A stretch of 64,000 nucleotides of DNA, taken from NCBI RefSeq assembly GCF_017498485.1, contig NZ_CP071795.1:62001-126000 (forward strand), written 5' to 3'. Below, piece by piece: positions 53,542-62,600 of the stretch. Position 1 is the stretch's first letter. Every line of letters begins with the position of its first letter. The stretch comes from Polaribacter batillariae. Its GTDB lineage: Bacteria > Bacteroidota > Bacteroidia > Flavobacteriales > Flavobacteriaceae. Position numbers and translations under genes: made by a program. The notes under the pieces were generated by a model, which saw only the letters and a list, made by a program, of their open reading frames with translations, did no database searches and had not been told where the DNA came from.

Positions 53542-53787
53542 TTTTTGTAAGAAAAATAATGATGATTTTTATACTTATTAAAGATAGTAGATTCTTTTTA
53601 TTATTCTAAAATTGATAGTTACAATAAAGATATCGAAAATTGTTTCAATTGCACAAAAAATACATAGGTTTACGAACCTGAGTTCGATAGAAAATCACAC
53701 AGAAGACTCATAGTTGCCTTACAATCAAATATTTGTTAAGGTGAGTTCGATGTAATATTGATAATATCTATTTAAAAACCAGTATAT

Positions 53788-53865
53788 TGTCATTTCGAAC
53801 GAAACGCAGTGTAGTTGAGAAATCTTATATTTAGTCTAAGATTTCTCCATGAGATCGAAATGACA
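53788..53865. repeat. Inverted repeat element of the GTCATTTCGA family
   Basis: TGTCATTTCGA (53788-53798) pairs with TCGAAATGACA (53855-53865), and internal GAGAAATCTTA pairs with TAAGATTTCTC. It can fold into one long hairpin of 78 nt. Confidence 0.9.
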
Positions 53866-53960
53866 GTTGTTTTAAAAAAAACATAACTATTTGATAAACA
53901 GTATTTTTTAAATCGAACTCACATTTAATAAATACTATTCATAATTTATTTTATAAAATA

Positions 53961-53993
53961 AAAAATGCTCTTGAAAAACCAAGAGCATTTTAA
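53961..53993. terminator. Terminator of the PorT-like barrel gene
   Basis: AAAATGCTCTTG and CAAGAGCATTTT form a 12-bp stem around a short A-rich loop, with A and T flanks suitable for the minus strand. Confidence 0.8.
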
Positions 53994-54010
53994 TATAAAA
54001 CTTTAAATAA

Positions 54011-54619
54011 TTACAGCCTTAAAGAAAGCCCGAAAATTATTTGGTTGGTTCTATTATCTACAGAAACATTGGCAAATTTAGCTTCTGTTTTAGATAAACC
54101 TCTTTCCCATCGAACATCAACTCCTAATCTTCCAAATTCAACACCAATTCCCATTTGCAATCCAACAGAAAACTTATCAAAATCGTCTGTAGTTAAATTA
54201 GAAAATTTAAAATTATCATCTATAATATATTGAAATGATGGTCCAATAAATGCATTCGCAAATCCTAAGAATTTCTTTCCTAATAAAACAGGTACGTCAA
54301 TTTTCTTGAACTTATAATCTGTAATATCATTATTACTATCGTTGTATTCGCTGTTTACTTGTGTGTAAACAAGTTCGGGTCTTAAATACAAACCAACAAC
54401 TGGAACTTTAAAGCGTGTCCAAACACCAAGGTGATAACCAGATTTAGATTTTGCTCCTCTAATTAAGTCGTCTCCAGTAGATTTTAATGTAGCATCTCCA
54501 TTATTATTGTAGTTAAGACCACCTTTTAAACCAAAGTCTATTTGTGCATTAGAAGTTTGGCTAAAGGCAAAAGCAAAAGTGAAACAGATTAATAAAATTA
54601 CTTTTTTCATGATTTTCAT
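54011..54619 (-). CDS. PorT-like outer membrane beta-barrel protein
   Basis: The 202-residue protein has a signal peptide (KKVILLICFTFAFAFSQTSNAQ) and beta strands with GLKGGLNY and RWERGLSKTEAKF patterns ending in SLRL, as in the OMP_b-brl_2/PorT family. The ATG at 54610 (MKKVILL) is an equally good start. PorT itself belongs to the type IX secretion and gliding machinery, but this is only a general family match. A possible link with the T9SS cargo at 59693 is an inference. Confidence 0.8.
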   Translation of the reverse strand: MKIMKKVILLICFTFAFAFSQTSNAQIDFGLKGGLNYNNNGDATLKSTGDDLIRGAKSKSGYHLGVWTRFKVPVVGLYLRPELVYTQVNSEYNDSNNDITDYKFKKIDVPVLLGKKFLGFANAFIGPSFQYIIDDNFKFSNLTTDDFDKFSVGLQMGIGVEFGRLGVDVRWERGLSKTEAKFANVSVDNRTNQIIFGLSLRL

Positions 54620-54660
54620 TTTTTAAATTAATTTAATTGGGTTTTTTGTTATAAACGAAT

Positions 54661-55614
54661 TTATTTTCTAGAAATTACTTTTTTAACAGCTTTTATTACA
54701 GCATTTGCATCTAAACCATACTTAGCCATTAATTGGTCTGGTGTTCCAGACTCGCCAAAAGTATCGTTAGTTGCTACAAATTCTTGTGGAGTAGGGGCAT
54801 TTAAAGCCAAGCATCTTGCTACACTTTCGCCTAAACCACCAAGTTTATTATGCTCTTCTGCAGTTACAATACAACCGGTTTTTGCAATAGATTTTAAGAT
54901 AATTTCTTCATCTAATGGTTTAATGGTATGAATGTTTATTACTTCTACAGAAATACCTTCTGCTTCTAGTTTTTCTGCAGCTTGTAAAGATTCCCAAACT
55001 AAATGTCCAGTAGCAACAATCGTTACATCTGTACCTTCTGTTAATTGAATTCCTTTTCCGATTTCGAATTTCGCATCTTCTGGCATAAATACAGGTACTT
55101 TTGGGCGACCAAAGCGTAAGTAAACAGGGCCATTAAAATCTGCAATGGCAATGGTTGCTGCTTTTGTTTGGTTATAATCGCAAGGGTTTATAACCGTCAT
55201 TCCAGGCAACATTTTCATTAAACCAATGTCTTCTAATATTTGGTGTGTTGCTCCATCTTCTCCCAAAGTAACTCCAGCATGAGAAGCACAAATTTTTACA
55301 TTTTTACTAGAATAAGCCACAGATTGACGAATTTGATCGTAAACACGTCCAGTAGAAAAGTTTGCAAATGTTCCTGTGAAAGGAATTTTACCACCAATAG
55401 TTAATCCTGCAGCAATACCAATCATGTTTGCTTCTGCAATACCAACTTGGAAAAACCGGTCTGGATTTTCTTTAATAAATTGATCCATTTTTAAAGAACC
55501 AATTAAATCTGCACATAAAGCAACTACGTTAGGGTTTGTTCTTCCTAATTCAGTTAAACCGTCTCCAAAACCAGAACGTGTGTCTTTTTTTTCTGTGAAT
55601 GTGTATTTTTTCAT
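54661..55614 (-). CDS. Transketolase C-terminal subunit
   Basis: The 317-residue protein contains the pyrimidine-binding domain (about residues 5-165, including DGATHQILEDIGLMKMLPGM) and the C-terminal domain of transketolase (ITxAEEHNKLGGLGE). The thiamine diphosphate-binding N-terminal half is missing. In this phylum transketolase is often split into two genes that usually sit side by side. Here the upstream neighbour is Maf and no N-terminal partner is in the window. Confidence 0.9.
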   Translation of the reverse strand: MKKYTFTEKKDTRSGFGDGLTELGRTNPNVVALCADLIGSLKMDQFIKENPDRFFQVGIAEANMIGIAAGLTIGGKIPFTGTFANFSTGRVYDQIRQSVAYSSKNVKICASHAGVTLGEDGATHQILEDIGLMKMLPGMTVINPCDYNQTKAATIAIADFNGPVYLRFGRPKVPVFMPEDAKFEIGKGIQLTEGTDVTIVATGHLVWESLQAAEKLEAEGISVEVINIHTIKPLDEEIILKSIAKTGCIVTAEEHNKLGGLGESVARCLALNAPTPQEFVATNDTFGESGTPDQLMAKYGLDANAVIKAVKKVISRK

Positions 55615-55733
55615 TATAAATTTATAAAAATGTTGTGTTGTAAAATTCGATGTAAAAATAAACTTTTATTTTACTTTAAAGAAGAGAAAAGAAGTTTTAA
55701 AACCGTTAATAAAATGTTATAAATATTTTTATT

Positions 55734-56312
55734 TTATAGGTTTATTAATGCTTTATAGAGTTTATGAACGGGCAAACCCACAACATTAAAATAGCTTCCT
55801 TGTAGGTTTTCAATGGCTATAAAACCAATCCATTCTTGAATTCCATAAGCACCAGCTTTGTCAAAAGGCTGATAGTTTTTTATGTAGTAATTAATTTCTT
55901 CGTTTGTTAATTCTTTAAAAGTAACTGTAGTTATATCTGTAATTATTTTTTGAAAATTCTTGTTTTTTATACTGATAGAAGTAATTACTTCGTGATTTTT
56001 TCCTGATAAACTGCGCAACATTTCAAAAGCTTCTGTTTCGTCTTTTGGTTTTCCTAACATTTTGTTTTCTAACCAAACAATGGTGTCTGAAGTGATTAAT
56101 AGATCGTTTTTCGATAAATTTGTAAATGGTTTCGATTTTAAATCTGCTAAAAACTCTGTAATTTCTTTTCCTTTTAATTCTTTCGGATAAATTTCTTCTA
56201 CTTCTTTTAATTCAATAGTAAAATCGATATTTAAATCTTTAAAAAATTGCTGTCTTCTAGGAGATTTTGAAGCGAGAATTACATGGTAATTTTTTAATTT
56301 TTGTTGTAACAT
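55734..56312 (-). CDS. Maf-family nucleoside triphosphate pyrophosphatase
   Basis: The 192-residue protein has the Maf signature near the N-terminus (ILASKSPRRQQFFKDL), SDTIVWLENKMLGKPKDETEAFEMLRSLSGKNHEVITSI and the C-terminal YGIQEWIG...GSYFNVVGLPV. Family members hydrolyse non-canonical nucleotides such as dTTP/UTP or methylated forms. It lies 82 nt after the UbiA-type gene on the same strand. Confidence 0.93.
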   Translation of the reverse strand: MLQQKLKNYHVILASKSPRRQQFFKDLNIDFTIELKEVEEIYPKELKGKEITEFLADLKSKPFTNLSKNDLLITSDTIVWLENKMLGKPKDETEAFEMLRSLSGKNHEVITSISIKNKNFQKIITDITTVTFKELTNEEINYYIKNYQPFDKAGAYGIQEWIGFIAIENLQGSYFNVVGLPVHKLYKALINL

Positions 56313-56394
56313 TTTAGGTTGCTTATCGTTAAAATTATAACTTTATTTTGTAAACTTAGTAGGTGTTTTTTTCTTGTGTAGCAAAAACAGCCTG

Positions 56395-57300
56395 CTAATT
56401 TATCGCAAATAACAACATCGATAAAATTCCGAAAAACATAATCCCTTTCATTATATTACTTAATTCTGTAAAATCTTTTTTCTTTTCTGCTTTCCACAAT
56501 AAATACATAAAAAATAAGAGTGGCAATAAAATAAAAATAACTCCATAAGCTAAAAAGAGGATTTTACTTTTAGCAAATTGTAAAACAATTAAAAGAAGTA
56601 CTAATAAAACACAGCTACAAAAAAACGCGACTTTTGCCGCTCTTTTTCTACCCAATAAAATGGGCAATGTTTTGGCTTTGATTTTTAAGTCGCCATTAAT
56701 GTCTTCGATATCTTTTATAATTTCTCTTATTAAGGTTGTTATAAATGCGAATGCTACATAAGATGATAAAATTTTAAATAATAAAAGAATTTTATTTTTG
56801 TTAAATTCATTTGCGCTAGAAACATCAAAAAAATATACGATTAAAATAGATAGAATAATTAAAATGCTAACAATAAAATTACCAACGAATACTATTTTTT
56901 TTAAAATTGAAGCATAAATTAATAAAAATATTGAGCAAGAAAAGAAAATGAAAGAATATTGATAATTTAAACTAATTATTGATAAATAAATACCTAAAGC
57001 TAAACCTAAAAAAGTGATTAAAAAGTAGCTTCTCCAAGCATTTTTTTTAGAAATACGAACCCCAATAAAAACCTTGTTGGGTTTGTTTATTTTATCTGCT
57101 TTAACATCAAAAATATCGTTTATAATATAGCCTCCAGCAGTTATTAGAATTACTGATAAAGCTAAAATTATAAATTCGAAATCAGATAAATAACTGTCTC
57201 TAAAAAAAGATTTAATCAATGCATATTTCGTTAAAACCATTGTTAATAAAACCATTAAAAGATTTTTATAACGAATAAGTTGTAAGAAAGCAATCATCAA
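56395..57300 (-). CDS. UbiA-family prenyltransferase
   Basis: The 301-residue membrane protein has about eight helices and the two UbiA aspartate motifs NDIFDVKADKINKP (near residue 61) and DIEDINGDLKIKAKTLP (near residue 197). It resembles the geranylgeranylglycerol-phosphate geranylgeranyltransferase-type members annotated in flavobacteria. The acceptor is unknown, and a quinone or lipid role is equally possible. It begins 8 nt after smpB and is probably co-transcribed with it. Confidence 0.88.
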   Translation of the reverse strand: MMIAFLQLIRYKNLLMVLLTMVLTKYALIKSFFRDSYLSDFEFIILALSVILITAGGYIINDIFDVKADKINKPNKVFIGVRISKKNAWRSYFLITFLGLALGIYLSIISLNYQYSFIFFSCSIFLLIYASILKKIVFVGNFIVSILIILSILIVYFFDVSSANEFNKNKILLLFKILSSYVAFAFITTLIREIIKDIEDINGDLKIKAKTLPILLGRKRAAKVAFFCSCVLLVLLLIVLQFAKSKILFLAYGVIFILLPLLFFMYLLWKAEKKKDFTELSNIMKGIMFFGILSMLLFAIN

Positions 57301-57308
57301 AAAAAAAG

Positions 57309-57776
57309 TTAAGAGTTAAAACTCTTTTTAATTCGGGCTAAGTCGCGTTTAGAATCGCGTTCTTTAAGAACTTCACGCTTGTCGTGTGTTTGTTTTCCTT
57401 TTGCCAAAGCAATTTCTAATTTGGCAAAACCTCTCTCGTTAATAAACAATCGAAGTGGTACAATTGTGTTACCTTTTGCTTCTACATCTTTTTTTAAGCT
57501 ACGCAATTCGCGTTTGTTTAAAAGCAATCTTCGCTCGCTTTTTGGTTTGTGGTTAAAATGATGCCCAAAAATATATTCTTGAATGTACATATTTACAATA
57601 AACAATTCTCCACGATCATTAAATTCGCAAAAACTCTCTGTAATTCTTGCTTTGCTTTGTCTTATCGATTTTATTTCTGTACCCGTTAATTGAATTCCAG
57701 CCACATATTTGTCTAAAATTTCATATTCGAAACGTGCTTTTTTATTCTGAATGTTTATTTTCTTCTGCACAGCCAT
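57309..57776 (-). CDS. smpB: SsrA-binding protein SmpB
   Basis: SmpB brings tmRNA to stalled ribosomes for trans-translation. The 155-residue protein has the OB-fold core (KARFEYEILDKYVAGIQLTGTEIKSIRQSKARITESFCEF) and the basic tail KGKQTHDKREVLKERDSKRDLARIKKSFNS typical of the family. No tmRNA gene is apparent in the window. A TATCTTTG promoter element is at 57851-57858. Confidence 0.97.
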   Translation of the reverse strand: MAVQKKINIQNKKARFEYEILDKYVAGIQLTGTEIKSIRQSKARITESFCEFNDRGELFIVNMYIQEYIFGHHFNHKPKSERRLLLNKRELRSLKKDVEAKGNTIVPLRLFINERGFAKLEIALAKGKQTHDKREVLKERDSKRDLARIKKSFNS

Positions 57777-57850
57777 AGACTGATTTTTTTTTACTTTTAA
57801 TTATCTAAATTATTTAATAATTCTGTAAATACTAAATTACAAAATTTTAA

Positions 57851-57858
57851 CAAAGATA
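57851..57858 (-). promoter_or_regulatory. Putative -7 promoter element of smpB
   Basis: The minus strand reads TATCTTTG, matching TAnnTTTG, 74 nt upstream of the start codon. The divergent gene has its own element at 57884-57891. Confidence 0.45.
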
Positions 57859-57883
57859 CATTTTTAGATTGGGCAAAGAAATG

Positions 57884-57891
57884 TAATTTTG
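57884..57891 (+). promoter_or_regulatory. Putative -7 promoter element of the DUF6503-like lipoprotein gene
   Basis: TAATTTTG matches TAnnTTTG and lies 32 nt before the ATG at 57924. Confidence 0.5.
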
Positions 57892-57923
57892 AAACTTAAT
57901 TTTAAACCTCTCTATAAAACCAA

Positions 57924-58664
57924 ATGAGATTTTTATTTACCACTTTTTTGCTCTTGCTAGTGTCTTGCAAATCGCAACAAAAAAAATTAAATGTTCAAGA
58001 AATTATAGACAAAACAATTTTATATTCTGGAGCAAATAAAGTTGCGAATTCTAACATTTCATTTCAATTTAGAGATAAAAAATACAATGCCGTTCGTAAA
58101 AATGGTCACTTTAAATTATCTCGTTTTTTTAGTCTCGATAATCAACAATTTACAGACGAATTAACCAATACTGGCTTTAAAAGATTTGTAAATGGTACGC
58201 AAATTCTGCTAGCGGACTCTGTAAAAAATAACCTTGCAAATTCGGTAAATTCTGTGCACTATTTTTCGGTATTGCCATATGGTTTAAATGATAAAGCCGT
58301 AAATAAAAAACTACTAAAATCAACTTCCATAAAAGGTAAAGAGTACTATAAAATAGAAATTACTTTCTCTAAAAACGGTGGGGGAGAAGACTTCGAAGAT
58401 GTGTTTATTTATTGGATTGGAAAAGACGATTTTTTAATCGATTATTTGGCATATGCCTACCATACAAATGGGGGTGGAAAACGTTTTAGAGTTTTAAAAG
58501 AACAGTGTGTAAAAAACGGAATTCGATTTGTAGATTACTATAATTACAAACCTATAAATACAGAGCTTAAATTAATAAATATCGACAAAGCTTTTGAAGA
58601 AAATCAGTTAATAAAAGTATCAGAAATCGTTTTAAAAGATATTAAAGTAACCCTTTTAGAGTAG
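57924..58664 (+). CDS. DUF6503-like lipoprotein
   Basis: The 246-residue protein has a lipoprotein signal (TTFLLLLVSCKSQQ) with lipidated Cys near residue 15. The folded part (VLPYGLNDKAVNKKLL, YYKIEITFSKNGGGEDFEDVFIYWIGKDDFLIDYLAYAYHTNGGGKRFRV) resembles the LolA-like DUF6503 family of flavobacterial lipoproteins. The function is unknown. Confidence 0.78.
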   Translation: MRFLFTTFLLLLVSCKSQQKKLNVQEIIDKTILYSGANKVANSNISFQFRDKKYNAVRKNGHFKLSRFFSLDNQQFTDELTNTGFKRFVNGTQILLADSVKNNLANSVNSVHYFSVLPYGLNDKAVNKKLLKSTSIKGKEYYKIEITFSKNGGGEDFEDVFIYWIGKDDFLIDYLAYAYHTNGGGKRFRVLKEQCVKNGIRFVDYYNYKPINTELKLINIDKAFEENQLIKVSEIVLKDIKVTLLE

Positions 58665-58681
58665 TTTTTTGTGCTTTTTAT

Positions 58682-58732
58682 ACTCGCTTTTTTATTCAGA
58701 AAAAGAATAAAAAAGAGCTCAAAAACATTTAA
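58682..58732. repeat. Interspersed palindromic repeat, worn copy C
   Basis: ACTCGCTTTTTTATT and AATAAAAAAGAGCTCAAA match the outer parts of copies A and B, while the central hairpin is replaced by CAGAAAAAG. A following GCCTTGAGCGAAGTCGAAAGGC (58736-58757) is a short palindrome of another family. Confidence 0.65.
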
Positions 58733-58820
58733 TCTGCCTTGAGCGAAGTCGAAAGGCTTAATTGGGGCTAAACCTGTTTGCTAACTAAAAAAATAGTGTA
58801 AACATTCTATAAATTAAAAA

Positions 58821-59642
58821 ATGTTAAAAAAACAACTCATACCCAAAGCATTAGAAGACTTTTACAACAAAGCTTCTGAAGAAACACGTTTAGAAAATGG
58901 TATGGGTTTTTTCGAGTTCGAGCGAATTAAATCTTTAATTGAAAGACATATTTCTAAGCCTAATGCCACCATTATAGATGTGGGTGGAGGCACAGGAAAA
59001 TATGCTGAATGGTTGGCAGAAAAAGAACACCATGTCCACTTAATAGAACCTGTTGAAAAACACTTAAAATTGGCCCGAAAAAGAGCCCATAAATTAAAAA
59101 ATAAATTTTCGATTTTTTTAGGCGAATCTTGCAATCTACCAATAGAAAACGAAGTGGCAGACTTGGTTATTTTACATGGACCTTTGTATCATTTGCAACA
59201 AAAAGAAGATCGTTTACAAACGATAAAAGAAGCAAAAAGAGTTTTAAAAAAAGGCGGAATTGTTTTAGGTTTTGCGATTAATTCTTCGGCATCTACAGTT
59301 GCTGGTTTAATGCAAGGTTTCATCCATAAAAAGCCTTTCTTCGAAATGTGTAAAACCGAATTAACTACCGGAATTCACAATCCACCAAAAGAATTTCCTT
59401 GGTTATTAGCAAACGGATTTTACCATAAACCCAAACCGTTAAAAAAAGAATTTACTTCTCAAGGTTTAGAAATCATTAACTTATTTGCAGTCGAAGGCAT
59501 TATTTGGTTAGACAACGAATATTTTGCGAACATGCTACATCCAAAGAAAAAAGCAACCTTATTAGAGTTGCTAAAAGTTACAGAATTAGACGAATCTGTT
59601 TTGGCTTTTAGTCCACACATGATGGTGGTTGCAAGAAAATAA
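58821..59642 (+). CDS. Class I SAM-dependent methyltransferase
   Basis: The 273-residue protein has motif I IIDVGGGTGKYAEWLAEKEHHVHLIEP (near residues 51-77) and motif IV-like DLVILHGPLYHLQ. It resembles UbiE/Methyltransf_11 members. The C-terminal half (FHKPKPLKKEFTSQGLEIINLFAVEGI) may bind the substrate, which is unknown. It is an isolated gene. Confidence 0.87.
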   Translation: MLKKQLIPKALEDFYNKASEETRLENGMGFFEFERIKSLIERHISKPNATIIDVGGGTGKYAEWLAEKEHHVHLIEPVEKHLKLARKRAHKLKNKFSIFLGESCNLPIENEVADLVILHGPLYHLQQKEDRLQTIKEAKRVLKKGGIVLGFAINSSASTVAGLMQGFIHKKPFFEMCKTELTTGIHNPPKEFPWLLANGFYHKPKPLKKEFTSQGLEIINLFAVEGIIWLDNEYFANMLHPKKKATLLELLKVTELDESVLAFSPHMMVVARK

Positions 59643-59692
59643 TTTAATTTTTTTGCAAAGTTTCTATAAGATTGCCTTCTCTTATAAGATAA

Positions 59693-62600
59693 TTACTTTT
59701 CGAATATTATTTTTTTAGAGATCTTTCCTTCCTCTGTTTTTACATTTACAATGTATATATTTTCTGGGAAATTTTTAATTTTAAGACTGTATTCTGTTGT
59801 TTTTTCAAGGTTTTCCCAACTTTGAATTTTTTGCCCTAACAAGTTGTATAAGGTTACTTTTTCAATTAAAATTTCCCCTTTATTTTGTAACATTAGTGCA
59901 CTGTTTTGAGCATCTAAAAAGACTGTAATTTCTTTCTCTTTTTCTTCTGTTGGATTTTGAACTTCCTCTATAATTTTACTTTCTTCAAATACAATTGCAA
60001 ACCTATTTTTATGTGTTCCTTTTTTTAATTGCAATGCCACTTCTTTATTTTTTAATAAATAGTTTTTATTTTTTAATTTATCTTTTAGAAAAATATCGGC
60101 TTCAATGGCAAAACTATCATCAATTTTAAGAATGTTGGTGCCATCATAATCCATGGTAATTTCAAAAGGGATTTCTAAATCGTAAGATACATTTCCAATA
60201 CCTGCAATTACGTATTTATGGTCGTTTTCTGGAAATTTCCAATATATATCAGTCTCTCCTAAATCGTTTACAGGGCTGTCATATCCTTTTTCGAACTGAA
60301 AAGTATTGTTTGCGCTAAAAGAAACCCCAATTTGTCTGTGTAGGCTTTCTCGTTCTGTATTTACAAAGTCCATTCCTAGTTTTATAAACGGAAGTTTGTT
60401 AAAGTCTCCCATATCGTCATCAATACTCTTTTTTGTTTTTTTATTGGTTTTAAAAAACACGGCATTTCCAGAATTTTCGGTAACAAATTGTCTTTGGTTG
60501 TTGTTAAATACAATAGGACCACCATCTGTATCTCCACTAATAAAAAAACCTTGTCCTACAGGAATGTATGTACCAGGAGTTTTGTACAAAGAGGCATCTG
60601 TACCAGGAGCAGGTGCACAAGAAATGTTACCATCATCATCACTTATTGTTAGATAGTCTATAGAAATGGAGTTTCTGTCTAAAGATTCAAAACGCACAGA
60701 AGCCCCTACAGTAACACATTCGTTAATGGTAAATGTGGTGTAATTTGCACTTGCAGGTAGGGTATAGGTTTCTTTTGCTTTGCCATCTACAACGAACCTT
60801 AGTAATTTTTCTGTAGGAGCAGTATAGGTAAGTTCGATTTTATCTGTAGCTCTAGTAATGGCATTAACTTCTATAAAACCAAGATTATTATTTAAGGTAA
60901 TGATATTTCTAGTTCCTTCTGTAGTATTTGTGCCATTGGTAACCGTATTTTCTGCTTCTAATTTAATATTGAAAGCCCCTACCAAAGGTTTGCTAACAGC
61001 AGCAACAGCCATAGAAAGGTTTAAAGTAGCATACCCACCAATATACCCATTGTAGAGATGGCCATCAGTAGCTTCTGCTGTACTTTCTTCCCCAACATGA
61101 TCCCAGAAATACAAAGTACCATCTATAGAATTGATGTTGTCTTGTATAAATTTTAATCCGTTTAAAGCAGAAGGGTATGGATTTCCTAGCAAGTAAGATT
61201 CACTTGCGCCCACAGCAGTTCTCAATTCTCCATCATTGGGGTTGCCTACAAAGGTATAATTTTGAGCCACCTCTGTTCCTTTAAGAATAAAACCGTCAGT
61301 AGGAGCAATGGTTCCATTTTTACCTTTCCATACCCAATTGGCACCTTTTCCTTCTGCGCTTGCAAAGGTATATATCCATTTTTCTGAAATATTGATAGGA
61401 GCTCCAGAACTTCCATCTAAGCCACCAACAAAATTAATATTTCTAGCAATATTAGTAGAACTTTGCCCCACAATACCTGTGTGTGAAAGCGGGTTTGTAC
61501 CATCTTTTAACACACTCTCTACAGTATAGTTTAAAGCTCCTAAAGAAGTTACAGGTGCCCCTAGGTAATTGAACCTATATACACTTGCCAAATCAGAATT
61601 TTGGTCTATATACAATTTACCATTTCCTGTTGCATTGGCAGTTCCAGGGTGTGTTTGAATTAATTGACTGGTACCTATGAGACGAATTTCAGCAGCATCT
61701 GCAATATGAAGGTTATCGGTGACTATTAAAACTTGATTGTCTAAAGATAAAATACGATTTTCTTGCACTTCTAATTTGCGAGCAATTAACTTTTTACCAC
61801 TGTGCATGTAGTTCTCATTGATGGCTACAAATCGAGATTTATCTGGCGTTCCATTACTCCAAGTATTGCCTATTCTTGTGGTTTTTCCAAACCGATGCAA
61901 TCCTAATAAAGTATTGGATTCTGTAGGTACAGGAGTTGTAATTTCAGAGAGTACAGCACTGTGCGGATGACGTAAAAAGTTATTGAAAGTTGTCGCAATT
62001 GCATCGTCTATAAACACAGTCCATTCATTAGGATTATAGGCATTAGTAGGTTGTAGAATTTCATCTATTCGAACCAGAGAAGTATTATCTGTTAAATTTT
62101 GTATGGCATCTTTACGAGTTCTCCAAGCGAAGTTATTGTTTGCTTTTCCATTGCTAGATATTGTAAGGATGTCATTGGAGTTATCAAAGGCGATAACGGA
62201 AGGGGTTACTACAACAGGAGTTTCTGTTTTGATGGGAGCTACCATGGTTGCAGAGGCTGTAAATAAAACGGATTCTCCAGCCAATATTTCTTCAGTATTA
62301 CTAGCAGTAGCAGTTCTAACAGCGGTTACTCCGTTGTTAAATAAATTAAGATTTGCAGCATTAGGCACTACAATTTTAGAAGCATCTCTATTGGTTACTT
62401 CAATTATTTTTTCTGTTCCTTTCCAATAGATTTGTGTAATCATTGGATTTCCACAACCATTTTTACTATTATTTAGCGCATAATTACGGTAATTTGTAGT
62501 TGAAAATGCGTTTGTATTTATAGCGGTGTTCGTATCTGTATTTTCTAAACTATTTGCCAAACCATTGCTACCTACAGGGTCTTGTGCAGTATCTATAGCA

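Larger units (their letters stand above)
53480..54010. other. Spacer between convergent lipoprotein and barrel protein genes
   Basis: The 531 bases hold a terminator (53508-53541), an inverted repeat element (53788-53865) and a second terminator (53961-53993). A GAGTTCGAT phrase occurs at about 53681 and again near 53742. No ORF is supported. Confidence 0.7.
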
